Counted from the stretch's first letter, positions 17,866-26,409 are shown. The stretch is 64,000 nt of DNA from Nocardia blacklockiae (GCF_015477355.1 NZ_JADLRJ010000010.1:1-64000), one strand, 5' to 3'. Program-made: numbers and translations. The notes: generated by a model not told the origin, from the letters alone.

Positions 17866-18297
17866 ATGCCTCTCCTCGCGACCACCGGTACCCACCACGT
17901 GCGCCTGACCGTGACCGACATCGAGCGGTCCCGCGCCTTCTATCAGGATGTACTGGGATTCGAGGTCGTCGCCGAATCACCGGGCAGCCCAGCCGATCCC
18001 GATGTCCGCACCGACCCCTACCGGTTGTACGGCGGGTGCGTGTTCCAGGCCAACGGAATGCTGCTGGGCCTGCGGCCGGTCGCACCGGCCACCGATCGAT
18101 TCGACTCCGAACGCGTCGGGCTCGACCATCTCAGCTTCTCCGTCCCCTCGAAGGACGAACTGTTCCGCGCCGCCGCCCGGCTCGACGACGCGGGCATCGA
18201 CCATGGCCGGATCACCGACATGGACCAATTCGGAATCGCGATCATGTCCTTCACCGACCCCGACGGAATCCACCTCGAACTCACCGCCCCGCTGTGA
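17866..18297 (+). CDS. VOC-family (glyoxalase-like) protein
   Basis: 143-aa single-domain vicinal oxygen chelate protein. Metal-ligand positions appear as THHVRLTVTDIERSRAFYQDVLGF at the start, LDHLSFSV in the middle and DPDGIHLELTAPL at the end. It could be an isomerase, lyase or a small dioxygenase-like partner of the upstream pathway. Starts 11 bases after the reductase remnant. Confidence 0.82.
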   Translation: MPLLATTGTHHVRLTVTDIERSRAFYQDVLGFEVVAESPGSPADPDVRTDPYRLYGGCVFQANGMLLGLRPVAPATDRFDSERVGLDHLSFSVPSKDELFRAAARLDDAGIDHGRITDMDQFGIAIMSFTDPDGIHLELTAPL

Positions 18298-18301
18298 CAC
18301 C

Positions 18302-18351
18302 CGGGTCGCGAAACCGGTTGTGACAGCGTCGGATACGGAATAGGCGACCCG
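18302..18351. terminator. possible bidirectional hairpin between convergent genes
   Basis: Arms CGGGTCGC (18302-18309) and GCGACCCG (18344-18351) are perfectly complementary around a 34-base loop, between the convergent VOC and SDR genes. There is no T-run, so this is a tentative call. Confidence 0.3.
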
Positions 18352-18448
18352 CTGGACACACGTTATGCGAGACGGAACACAGGTCACGAGGAGGGCGCAC
18401 ACCAGCGGAACCGCCGCCTGCCTCCACCGCGAAACTGCCGGTGAGCCT

Positions 18449-19174
18449 TTACCAGGGCACTGTTCCGGCGTCGTCGAAGAATCCGCCGGTCGGGCCGTCG
18501 TCGGGGAGGGTCGCGAGGTGAATCGCGATCGCCGCGCCCTGTTCGGGGGTGCGGTGGCCGCGGAAGCCGTTGAGGTCGGTGGCGGTGAAACCGGGGCAGC
18601 CGCAGTTGATCAGGATGTTGGTGTCGCTCAGCTCTTTCGCGTATTGGACGGTGACGGCGTTGAGGAAGGTCTTCGACGCCGAGTACGCGGCGGAGATCGG
18701 GCCGGTCTCGGCGCCGGGCGTGGTCTGCAGGGTGAGCGAGCCGACGCTGCTGGACATGTTCACGATGCGCGGTGCCGCGGAGGCGCGCAGCATGGGCAGC
18801 ATCGCGTTGGTGACGCGGATGACGCCGATCACGTTGGTTTCCACGGCAGCTCGCACGATCGCGGGATCGACCGTGGTGGGCGTCTGTGGCATGCCGCCGG
18901 TGATCGCGGCGTTGTTGACGAGGACGTCGAGGCCCCCGGCTCGGTCGGCGACGAGATCGGCCGCGGCGGCCACACTCGCGTCGTCGGTGACGTCGAGCGG
19001 TACGCCGAACGCATCGGTTCCGGTCGCGCGGAGCTTCTCGACCGCGGTGTCGCGGCGGTGCGCATCCCGCGCGCCCACACCGATTCGCCAGCCGAGGGCG
19101 CCGAGGCCGGCCGCGGTCTCGTATCCGATGCCTTTGTTCGCGCCGGTCACCAGCGCGATCTTCTGTGTACTCAT
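18449..19174 (-). CDS. short-chain dehydrogenase/reductase
   Basis: 241-aa classical SDR: cofactor motif TGANKGIGYETAAGLG, NNAAI, catalytic Ser in NMSSSVG, and YSASK. The start at ATG 19174 (MSTQKIALVTGANKG) is set by the family N-terminus. Divergent from the LysR gene at 19277 with a LysR-type box between them, so it is that regulator's likely target. Substrate unknown. Confidence 0.9.
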   Translation of the reverse strand: MSTQKIALVTGANKGIGYETAAGLGALGWRIGVGARDAHRRDTAVEKLRATGTDAFGVPLDVTDDASVAAAADLVADRAGGLDVLVNNAAITGGMPQTPTTVDPAIVRAAVETNVIGVIRVTNAMLPMLRASAAPRIVNMSSSVGSLTLQTTPGAETGPISAAYSASKTFLNAVTVQYAKELSDTNILINCGCPGFTATDLNGFRGHRTPEQGAAIAIHLATLPDDGPTGGFFDDAGTVPW

Positions 19175-19230
19175 ACCGTCGATCCTGGCCCGGCCTCGAA
19201 CAGCGCGTCCAAGACCGACCGGGTCCTCGG

Positions 19231-19249
19231 CGATACCGCACGGGTATCG
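19231..19249. promoter_or_regulatory. LysR-type operator (CGATACC-N5-GGTATCG)
   Basis: Perfect 7-base inverted repeat containing a T-N11-A core (ATAC-N7-GTAT), the classic LysR-family recognition site. It lies in the 102-base gap between the divergent SDR and LysR genes, 28 bases before the regulator's start. Confidence 0.72.
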
Positions 19250-19276
19250 GCCGTGGTAAGCGCCGGATACGATGAC

Positions 19277-20119
19277 ATGGTGGAGACGCGGGAGTTGCGA
19301 TACTTCGTGGCCGTCGCCGAGGAGTTGCACTTCGGGCGGGCGGCGCGACGGCTCACGATGGCGCAACCACCGCTGTCGCGGGCGATCCAGCAACTGGAAC
19401 GACGGCTCGGAGTCGTTCTGCTGCACCGCACTTCACGCGCGATCACTTTGACCGAGGCCGGGTCGGTGTTGCTGCGGGAGGCCCGGCTCGCCCTCGACGC
19501 GGTCGACGCCGCGGAACGCCGCACTCGCCGCGCTGCCGCCGATCAGCCGGGCGTAGTGCTGGCCACGAAGGCCGGAGCGTCCAGCGAACTGTTGTCGAAG
19601 CTGCTCGACGCCTACGCCGCCGAACCGGGCGCCGTCGCCGTCGAGGTGCTGCTGTGCGGGCCCGGCGAACAGGAAAGACTCCTGCGTGACGGTCGCGCCG
19701 ACGTCGCCCTGCTGCACCGGCCCTTCGACTCGACGGCCGGATTCGACACCGAGGACCTGTACACCGAACAGCAGGTCGTGGTCCTGCCCGCGGGTCATCC
19801 TCTCGCCAACCGGACCCAGCTGTCCTGGGCCGAAATATCCGCCTCGACAGATCTGCCCTTGCCGCGCTGGCCTCGACCGGACGGGAGCTATCCGGACGGC
19901 CCCGGCCCGCAGGTTCGCGACCACACCCAACTGATCCAACTGATCGCGCTCGGCCGGACCTGCGCGGTCATGCCGGAGTCCGTCCGAACCCACTTGCGCG
20001 ACGACCACTCCGTCGTGCCGGTACCGGACGCGCCGGCGGTCACCACCGTCATCGCCTGGCCGCCGCACAGCAGATCCAAAGCCGTCGCCGACCTCGTCCG
20101 CACCGCACTACACCTCTAG
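19277..20119 (+). CDS. LysR family transcriptional regulator
   Basis: 280-aa LysR protein: MVETRELRYFVAVAEELHFGRAARRLTMAQPPLSRAIQQLERRLG helix-turn-helix, followed by a periplasmic-binding-like effector domain. ATG at 19277 fits the family start. Divergent to the SDR at 18449. Expected to activate the SDR with a co-inducer and to repress itself. Confidence 0.92.
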   Translation: MVETRELRYFVAVAEELHFGRAARRLTMAQPPLSRAIQQLERRLGVVLLHRTSRAITLTEAGSVLLREARLALDAVDAAERRTRRAAADQPGVVLATKAGASSELLSKLLDAYAAEPGAVAVEVLLCGPGEQERLLRDGRADVALLHRPFDSTAGFDTEDLYTEQQVVVLPAGHPLANRTQLSWAEISASTDLPLPRWPRPDGSYPDGPGPQVRDHTQLIQLIALGRTCAVMPESVRTHLRDDHSVVPVPDAPAVTTVIAWPPHSRSKAVADLVRTALHL

Positions 20120-20285
20120 CCGATACCTGCCGCCGGGTGCGGTCGAACAGCGTGACGCCGAGCTGGGATTCCAACTTGGCGACCGACGCGCAGCGCCTGC
20201 TGGCTCAGGTGCAGCTGTGTGGCGGCGCGACTGAACCCGGAATTGTCGGCGACGCATAGGAATTGCCCAACCGAGTACAGACATC
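20120..20285 (-). pseudogene. N-terminal fragment of a second LysR gene
   Basis: The minus strand reads YSVGQFLCVADNSGFSRAATQLHLSQQAL, a LysR helix-turn-helix. It then shifts frame once and continues as SVAKLESQLGVTLFDRTRRQVS, the expected next part of the same domain. It is cut off against the end of the intact LysR gene (stop at 20119). The fragment lacks the effector domain, so it is a decayed remnant. Confidence 0.7.
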
Positions 20286-20415
20286 GCGGCCATTGTCGAG
20301 CGGTTCCCGTGCTTGGGAAAACAGTTCCGCGGTGTCGATATGTTTCGATGTCGGCGGATCCGCTGCCGCTCGTCTCGAACTTCGCCGCGGACAGAGCCGA
20401 TTGCGCGAGGAGTCG

Positions 20416-21450
20416 ATGATGGTCCGTGGCGATGTGCATTTGTGCGGCAGTATTCCGTTGGCGGATACCGAAGCGGTGTTCACCGCGGCGGCGCGGCGGC
20501 TGGGTCCGTGGTTGGCCCGCATTCCCGACGGGGAGGTCGGCGAGCGCGACAACTTCACGGTTTGGCAGTTGCCGCGCATGGCCGCCCACCCGGATCTCGA
20601 GATGGCGCCGCCGCCGAGTCCGGAATACGGGCCGAGTGCCCGGGTGCGGCCGCGGCCGGGCATCGATGCAGCCACAATAGATTTCGGACCGCTCGGTTAC
20701 GCGGACGCCGCGCTCGACTCGTGGCAGGTCTTCCGCAAGCTCCGCGAGGACGGGACCATCGACGCGGGCGTCAGGTTCCAGGTTTGCCTGCCGTCGCCGA
20801 TCTCGGTCGTCGGGGCGTTCGTCGGAGACCCGCAGGATGTGCTCGAAAGTCGTTACGAGGCCGCGATTTTCGCCGAACTCCACAAGATCGTGGCCGCGAT
20901 CCCCCGCGCGGACCTGGCGGTGCAGTGGGATTGTCCGGTCGAGTTCGCCATATTCGAGGGGATATTCCCCTCCTGGTTCGGCGCCGACTATCCCGAGCAG
21001 CTCGCGCAGGTCGTCGAGCGCCTGGTCCGGCTCGGCGATGCGGTACCCGAGGACGTCGAACTGGGGTACCACCTGTGCTACGGCGATTTCGGGCATCAGC
21101 ATTTCGCGGAACCGGCCGACACCGGTCGCATGGTCGCGGTAACCGCCGGAATATTGGATTCGCTGGCGCGGCAAGTCGACTGGGTGCACATGCCGGTTCC
21201 GCGAGCGAGAGCCGACCGCGCCTATTTCGAGCCGCTGTCGACACTTCGGCTGCCCGCGCGAACCCGGCTCTATCTGGGACTGGTGCACGCTACCGACGGC
21301 CACGCGGGCGCGCGCCGGCGGATCGCCGCGGCGCGCGGTGTGATCGACAATTTCGGCATAGCCACCGAATGCGGCCTGGGACGCCGCCCGGCCGAACAAA
21401 TCCCGAGTCTCCTGGATCTGCACGCCGCGGTGGTCACCGACCTGAGCTGA
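20416..21450 (+). CDS. MetE-like (cobalamin-independent methionine synthase fold) protein
   Basis: 344-aa protein resembling the UROD/MetE-like TIM-barrel family: IPDGEVGERDNFTVWQLPRM near the start, VQWDCPVEFAIFEG in the middle, LGYHLCYGDFGHQHF as candidate zinc-binding (His/Cys) segment, and ECGLGRRP near the end. It is about half the length of true MetE, so it is probably a specialised methyltransferase or homologue of unknown substrate. Tandem ATG ATG at 20416 follows CGAGGAG. Confidence 0.6.
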   Translation: MMVRGDVHLCGSIPLADTEAVFTAAARRLGPWLARIPDGEVGERDNFTVWQLPRMAAHPDLEMAPPPSPEYGPSARVRPRPGIDAATIDFGPLGYADAALDSWQVFRKLREDGTIDAGVRFQVCLPSPISVVGAFVGDPQDVLESRYEAAIFAELHKIVAAIPRADLAVQWDCPVEFAIFEGIFPSWFGADYPEQLAQVVERLVRLGDAVPEDVELGYHLCYGDFGHQHFAEPADTGRMVAVTAGILDSLARQVDWVHMPVPRARADRAYFEPLSTLRLPARTRLYLGLVHATDGHAGARRRIAAARGVIDNFGIATECGLGRRPAEQIPSLLDLHAAVVTDLS

Positions 21451-21560
21451 AGCGCCAGGGTCAGCCTGTCGCGTCGGTGGCGGGCGTAGTCCCGGCCTGG
21501 GCGCGGTTGAACCCCGCCTATCGACCAACCGATCGGCGCGACAGCGACAATACTGTGGGG

Positions 21561-22247
21561 ATGGCTGACCGCGCCGAAGCATCGCAAGGGGAGAAGGATC
21601 TCGTCGAACGGGTCGTGGGGGTGGGGGACCCGATGGCGGTCGGCCGGTTTCGCTACTGGTTCCGGGCGCGGCAGTGGGAATGGTCGGCCGAGGTCGCGCG
21701 TATGCACGGTCACCCGCCGGACACGCAGCCCACGACCGAGTTGCTGTTGTCGCACAAGCACCCCGACGACCGTGACCGGCTGGAAGCGATGATCGTCTCG
21801 GTCGAAGACGGAGGCGCGTTCTCGAGCCGGCATCGCATCATCGATACGGCCGGACGAACTCACGAGGTGCTCGTCGTGTCCGAGCCGATGGCCGATGCCC
21901 ACGGCACGGTGACCGGAACCCAGGGCTACTACATCGACCTGTCGGCCGCCGCGAACGAATACCGCAACGAGGCGATCGAGGACGTGCTCCCGCAACTGGT
22001 CGATGCCCGCGCGGTGATCGAGCAGGCCAAGGGCGCGCTGATGCTCGCGTACGGCATCAGCGCCGACCACGCGTTCGCGGTGCTGCGCTGGCGGTCTCAG
22101 GAAACCAACACCAAACTGCGCGCCCTCGCCCACCGGCTGATGGCGAATCTGCGCGACGTCACCGGCGACGAGGTCCAGCTTCGGTCCCGGATGGACCATC
22201 TGCTACTGACCGCACACCACGGGCTCGACCCCGAACCGGCCGACTGA
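21561..22247 (+). CDS. PAS-ANTAR RNA-binding regulator
   Basis: 228-aa protein with an N-terminal PAS-like sensor fold (FRYWFRARQWEWSAEVARMHGH ... YYIDLSAAA) and a C-terminal ANTAR domain (VDARAVIEQAKGALMLAYGISADHAFAVLRWRSQETNTKLRALAHRLM). ANTAR proteins bind paired RNA hairpins and block terminators. This architecture is common in mycobacteria and Nocardia. Signal and RNA target unknown. Confidence 0.9.
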   Translation: MADRAEASQGEKDLVERVVGVGDPMAVGRFRYWFRARQWEWSAEVARMHGHPPDTQPTTELLLSHKHPDDRDRLEAMIVSVEDGGAFSSRHRIIDTAGRTHEVLVVSEPMADAHGTVTGTQGYYIDLSAAANEYRNEAIEDVLPQLVDARAVIEQAKGALMLAYGISADHAFAVLRWRSQETNTKLRALAHRLMANLRDVTGDEVQLRSRMDHLLLTAHHGLDPEPAD

Positions 22248-22370
22248 CACCTCGCCCGCCGCGCGGCTTGGTGTCGGAACTGGACGAAGACCGAGACCGG
22301 CGCGGAACGAATCCGTGCCGCTGCTTGCGGCGAGGCATCGGCTGGGTCGGTTGGTCCGAGGAGGTCGCCT

Positions 22371-22988
22371 TCACGGCGTATCGCCTCTGGTGTGGTTCGC
22401 GCGGAGACCGTCGATGAGGATCGACAGCAATCGTGGTGCGCGCGCGTCGAGTTCGGCGTCGTCGAGCCGCGACAGCCAGCTGATGAGCACGATGACGTCG
22501 CGGGCTTCGACGTCGGCGCGGACATCGCCGGTCGTGCGCCCAGCGGCCAGCAGCAGTTCCACGGCGTCACCGATCGGTCCGAGGCTGTGGGCGGCGAGGT
22601 CACGCCACGTCGCGGCCTCGACGGCGGCGAAGACGTCGCGTTTGACCCGCGCGTAGGCAGCCACGCGGTCGAACCACGCCGCCAGCGCATCCAGCGGCCC
22701 ATGGGTTTCGAGCAGGTGCGCGGCCGCCGCGACGAGCTCGTCCATCTCGCGCCGGTACACCTCCGCGAGGAGGTCCTCGCGGGTCGGGAAATGCCGATAC
22801 AGCGTGCCCTGCCCGATACCGCAGGCTTTCGCGACGGCGTTGAGCTTCAACTCTCCTGGCTGGAGCACGAGTTCGCGGGCCGCCCGGAGGATCCGTTCGC
22901 GGTTGCGTTGCGCGTCCGCACGCCGTGGTTCGCCGCTGCCGACAGAAGCGGACATGTGTCCGCTAGTGTGGTCGGTGTAACCGGACAT
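22371..22988 (-). CDS. TetR family regulator with possibly leaderless mRNA
   Basis: 205 aa from ATG 22988, or 194 aa from ATG 22955. TetR helix-turn-helix ERILRAARELVLQPGELKLNAVAKACGIGQGTLYRHFPTREDLL. A TAGAAT -10 box at 23000-22995 on this strand predicts transcription starting at or beside the 22988 ATG, inside operator 2, with no room for a ribosome site. Divergent from the SDR at 23015, which is probably its target. Confidence 0.88.
   Translation of the reverse strand: MSGYTDHTSGHMSASVGSGEPRRADAQRNRERILRAARELVLQPGELKLNAVAKACGIGQGTLYRHFPTREDLLAEVYRREMDELVAAAAHLLETHGPLDALAAWFDRVAAYARVKRDVFAAVEAATWRDLAAHSLGPIGDAVELLLAAGRTTGDVRADVEARDVIVLISWLSRLDDAELDARAPRLLSILIDGLRANHTRGDTP
22949..22962. 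promoter_or_regulatory. TetR operator 1 (CGGACA-TG-TGTCCG)
   Basis: Palindrome sharing GGACA-N2-TGTCC with the site at 22983-22994; centres are 33 bases apart, about three helical turns. It sits just upstream of a TAGTGT (22964-22969) that could be the SDR -10 box, and covers the alternative TetR ATG. Confidence 0.7.
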
Positions 22989-22994
22989 ATGTCC
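22983..22994. promoter_or_regulatory. TetR operator 2 (GGACATATGTCC)
   Basis: Perfect 12-base palindrome overlapping the first ATG of the TetR gene and the predicted transcription start. The adjacent TAGAAT at 22995-23000 is a strong minus-strand -10 box. Confidence 0.72.
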
Positions 22995-23014
22995 ATTCTA
23001 GGCGGAGGATCCTC

Positions 23015-23755
23015 ATGGCCATCCACGGCAAAGTCGTCGCCATCACCGGTGCCAGCAGCGGAATCGGTGAAGCGACGGCTCGTCATCTCGCGTCACTCGG
23101 TGCGGCCGTCGCGCTCGGTGCCCGCCGCACCGACCGGCTGGACCGTTTGGTCGCCGAGATCGAAGCCGTCGACGGCGAGGCGGCCGACACCAGGGTGGAC
23201 GTCACCGAGCCCACCGACCTCCAGTCGCTCGTCACCCTCGCCGTCGAACGCTTCGGGCGGCTGGACGTGCTGGTGAACAACGCCGGGGTGAGCAGGATCG
23301 GTCCCGTCGCCGACCTGGACGTCGCGGGCTGGTCGGCGATGGTCGAGGTGAACGTCAAAGGGGTCTTGCACGGCATCGCCGCCGCGCTGCCGGTGTTCCG
23401 TCACCAGGGCAGCGGCCACCTCGTCACCGTCGTCTCGACCTCCGGTCTCAAGATCGTTCCCACCCAAGCGGTATACGCCGGGACGAAGAACGCGGTCCGC
23501 ACCCTCCTGGAAGGCCTGAGGCAGGAGAGCACCGACGGGGTTCTGCGCACGACGTCGATCTCTCCCGGCTATGTGCGCACCGAACTCATCGACCACGCGG
23601 TCGACGATCCAGCCGTACGTGAGCAGGCCAGGCAGAACATGGCCGAACTCGGTATCGACCCCACCGCAGTGGCACGGGCAATCGCCTTCGCGATCGACCA
23701 GCCGCACGACGTCGAAATCGGTGACCTGACCATTCGACCGACTCGGCAGGGCTGA
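23015..23755 (+). CDS. short-chain dehydrogenase/reductase
   Basis: 246-aa SDR of the YdfG/clavulanate-dehydrogenase-like group: TGASSGIGEATARHLA, NNAGVSRIG, catalytic Ser in VVSTSGLK, YAGTK, and SPGYVRTEL. GGAGG at 23004-23008 precedes the ATG. Divergent from and presumably repressed by the TetR at 22371. Confidence 0.92.
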   Translation: MAIHGKVVAITGASSGIGEATARHLASLGAAVALGARRTDRLDRLVAEIEAVDGEAADTRVDVTEPTDLQSLVTLAVERFGRLDVLVNNAGVSRIGPVADLDVAGWSAMVEVNVKGVLHGIAAALPVFRHQGSGHLVTVVSTSGLKIVPTQAVYAGTKNAVRTLLEGLRQESTDGVLRTTSISPGYVRTELIDHAVDDPAVREQARQNMAELGIDPTAVARAIAFAIDQPHDVEIGDLTIRPTRQG

Positions 23756-23830
23756 GCAAACCGCTCGTCAGCGGGCCGGATACATGCCGGAAAGGCCATT
23801 CGGTCTGCTGAGTCGTGTCCGCCCGGGATA

Positions 23831-24436
23831 TCAACCGATCGGCGGGTGGCCGTGCAATTGTTGCCAGAACGGTCCCAGGGCGGCAGGTTCGCGCTCGATG
23901 AGGTTTCGGAATCGGTCGATGAATCGCTGTTCGGCTTCGATCAATTCGAGGCGATAGTGGTATTCGATGAGGAACAGCTGGTCGACATCGTGCGCTGCCG
24001 CGAGAACGGAACGTTGTTGCGCGGCTTGCCGAGTGAGAGCGCGCTGCCGTTGCTCGAGCAGCGCGGGCACCTCCTCGGGGCGGAGCACCACGATCAGCGA
24101 GAGTACGGCCTCGAACTGCCGATACTCCTTGCCGGGAACGGCGACCATTTCCCGGAGGTGTTCCCGTAGCCGGGTTTCACCGGTCTCGGTGGGGGTGTAG
24201 AGGGTGCGTTCGGGGCGCGCGCCGTCGCGTTCGGTGCCGGCGGCGGCGATGTATCCGGCACGGGCGAGTTGGTCGACAACCATGTAGAGCGAAGCGTGCT
24301 TGTAATCGATATTTCGGTCGGCGTTGCGCTGTTTGAGGAGCTTGCCTATTTCGTAGGGATGCATAGGACGCTCGATCAGGTACGCGAGCACGGTCAGCGC
24401 GAGCGGGTTGTGCAGGGGGTCTCGTCGAGCGGCCAC
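23831..24436 (-). CDS. PadR family regulator
   Basis: 201-aa PadR protein: winged helix from NPLALTVLAYLIERPMHPYEIGKLLKQR, recognition region DYKHASLYMVVDQLARAGYI, C-terminal coiled-coil Vir-like domain with many Arg/Glu. It starts with GTG at 24436 after CAGGAGGG. It is the second gene after the membrane oxidoreductase (22-base gap), so it most likely senses a ligand connected with that enzyme and binds the 26289-26316 palindrome. Confidence 0.88.
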   Translation of the reverse strand: MAARRDPLHNPLALTVLAYLIERPMHPYEIGKLLKQRNADRNIDYKHASLYMVVDQLARAGYIAAAGTERDGARPERTLYTPTETGETRLREHLREMVAVPGKEYRQFEAVLSLIVVLRPEEVPALLEQRQRALTRQAAQQRSVLAAAHDVDQLFLIEYHYRLELIEAEQRFIDRFRNLIEREPAALGPFWQQLHGHPPIG

Positions 24437-24458
24437 GAGACCCTCCTGATTCGATCGG

Positions 24459-26279
24459 CTACACGTCGAGCACGATGCGCTCGCCGCGGGCGCGGGATAC
24501 GCAGGGGTAGATGATATCGGCGCGTTCCCTTTCCCCAGCCTGCAGGACGTCGTCGCGGTGATCGGGCAGCCCGGCCAGGACCCTGGTGGCGCAGCTGCCG
24601 CAGACGCCGTCCTCGCAGGACAGCGCCACCGTGGGATCGACCTCCTGGATGACACTGAGCAGGGTGCGGTCCGCCGGGACCTTCACGACGACGCCGGAGC
24701 GGCGCAACTCGGCCTCGAACGGCGCGTTGTCGGAGTGGGGCCGATCGCTCGCGGCGAACCGTTCGGTGCGCACGATCGCGTCGGGGTGTTGCGCCGCAAC
24801 GGTTTCCACCGCACGAAGCAAGGTTTCGGGACCGCAGCAGTACACCGCCACGCCGCGGGGAGCGGCGGCGATGACCGCGTCGAGATCCGGCCGGGCGCTG
24901 GTGTCGGCGGGGCACAGCCGCACCCGCTCCGGGTATCGACCGCGCAGCGCGGCGGCGAAAGCCATGGAGGTCAGCGATCGTCCGCGATAGATCAGCTGCC
25001 AGTCCGCGCCGCGGCGCTGCAGCCGATCGATCATCGGCAGGAACGGAGTGATACCGATACCGCCGGCGATGAACAGGTAGGCGGGTGCGTCGATGAGGGG
25101 AAAGGTGTTGCGTGGTCCGCGAATACCGACGCGCATTCCCGGCCGCAAGCTGTGGATCTCGGTCGAGCCGCCGCGTGCGGCGGGCTCGTTGAGCACCGCG
25201 ATCCGGTAGATGGCGTGCTCGGCCGGATCACCGTGGAGCGAGTATCGGCGCACCCGGCCCGAGGGCAGCACCAGATCGACGTGCGCTCCGGGCTCCCACT
25301 CCGGCAACTGCTCGACTTCGGTCGGCCGCAGCGTGAGAGCGACAGTGTCCGAGGCGATTTCGCGTCGATCGGCGATCGTGACCCGGATATCTCGGCCGGA
25401 CGCGCGCACCGGTAGGAGCCGACGGCCCCGCCTGGTCTTCCCGCCCGGTTTGTACAGCGACAGCAGCAAGGCCGCCACCAATCCGAGCAGCGAGGTCCCG
25501 AATCCCCAGAAGGCCACCGCGGCGTCGGCGGTGAGCTGCGCGGTCGTGCCGCCGGTCGCGGCCAGCTGGGCCGCCTGCCGATGGGCCCGTTCGAGAGTGT
25601 CGTGCAGGAATCCGAACGCCAGGAACAGAATTCCCACCGCGATGCTCAATTTGACGGCGACCCAGTAATAGCGGACCAGCCCCCATCCGGTGGTGACGCC
25701 GAGCGCCAAACCGGTGAGTATGGTGGCGAAATTCGCCCACGGCAGCAAGGTCATGTCGAAAACCGTCATCAGCTCGTAGGTGGCCATGCTGATGCCGATG
25801 TCGGTCGTGGTCATGGCCACGAACCCCATCGCCGTAACAGTGAGCGCTATGCCCACCCAGCACGCCGCCGCCACCGCATGAGCGGCCACCAACGCTTTGC
25901 GCGGCCCCGGGCGCAATTGCCCGGCGAGCAGCGAAACCGCCGGAACCACAAACCAGGTCGCGAACATCGCCACCAGATCCCCTATCAGGAACGCTTGCAG
26001 CACGGTCGCGACCATCAGCAGCCATCCCGGCCCCAGCAGCAGCGGCCGCGGACACTCGGGCCTCAGCGTGATCAATGCCGCGAGAAGACCGCTGAGCGCG
26101 GCCAGGAGAAACCACACCGGCACCACCGCCGCCGGGCGGGAAGGCGGAAACACCGGCGGCAGCTGAGTAGCGACCAACGCGACAATCGCGAAGGCCCACA
26201 AAATGTTTCGAGCGGACACCGGTGGCGGAGCAGGCCGCGGCGGGGTGGACGGAGGACGGATCGCGGTTCGGGTCGGCAC
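24459..26279 (-). CDS. membrane-anchored ferredoxin-NAD(P) reductase-like fusion protein
   Basis: 606-aa fusion. The first ~270 residues hold about seven to eight hydrophobic segments (for example ILWAFAIVALVATQLPP, WFVVPAVSLLAGQL, YYWVAVKLSIAVGILFLAFGF). Then comes a phthalate-dioxygenase-reductase-type module: flavin-binding RRYSLHGDP, nucleotide-binding IAGGIGITPFLPMI and YCCGPETLL, and a C-terminal plant-type [2Fe-2S] domain (CEDGVCGSC...YPC). It should move electrons from NAD(P)H to a membrane or soluble acceptor. GTG at 26279 follows GAGGAG. Operon with the PadR gene. Confidence 0.85.
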   Translation of the reverse strand: MPTRTAIRPPSTPPRPAPPPVSARNILWAFAIVALVATQLPPVFPPSRPAAVVPVWFLLAALSGLLAALITLRPECPRPLLLGPGWLLMVATVLQAFLIGDLVAMFATWFVVPAVSLLAGQLRPGPRKALVAAHAVAAACWVGIALTVTAMGFVAMTTTDIGISMATYELMTVFDMTLLPWANFATILTGLALGVTTGWGLVRYYWVAVKLSIAVGILFLAFGFLHDTLERAHRQAAQLAATGGTTAQLTADAAVAFWGFGTSLLGLVAALLLSLYKPGGKTRRGRRLLPVRASGRDIRVTIADRREIASDTVALTLRPTEVEQLPEWEPGAHVDLVLPSGRVRRYSLHGDPAEHAIYRIAVLNEPAARGGSTEIHSLRPGMRVGIRGPRNTFPLIDAPAYLFIAGGIGITPFLPMIDRLQRRGADWQLIYRGRSLTSMAFAAALRGRYPERVRLCPADTSARPDLDAVIAAAPRGVAVYCCGPETLLRAVETVAAQHPDAIVRTERFAASDRPHSDNAPFEAELRRSGVVVKVPADRTLLSVIQEVDPTVALSCEDGVCGSCATRVLAGLPDHRDDVLQAGERERADIIYPCVSRARGERIVLDV

Positions 26280-26288
26280 TGCTGACTC

Positions 26289-26316
26289 CTCGATTAGTCG
26301 ATATCGACTAATCGAG
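26289..26316. promoter_or_regulatory. 28-bp perfect palindrome at the oxidoreductase start
   Basis: Half-site CTCGATTAGTCGAT followed by its exact reverse complement, with no spacer and no mismatch. On the minus strand its end merges with the GAGGAG ribosome site of the gene starting at 26279, so a bound protein would block both transcription and translation. Probable operator of the PadR protein encoded one gene downstream. Confidence 0.7.
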
Positions 26317-26409
26317 TATCTCGGGCATGTGCCGTCCCGTCATCGGGGATCACCCTGAAACCGCCGAGTATCCGCCGGGCCTGCCCCGGCCGAACTCCCG
26401 AACAGACCG

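Noticed and set aside
17853-17908. Continuation of the broken reductase frame to 17908 as a genuine 80-residue protein
   Set aside because: After the break the frame becomes Arg/Pro-rich, has no family similarity and runs into the VOC gene.
20416-21450. Full methionine synthase (MetE)
   Set aside because: The protein is only 344 aa and lacks the N-terminal half of MetE; only the barrel-type half is represented, so a methionine-synthase call is not justified.
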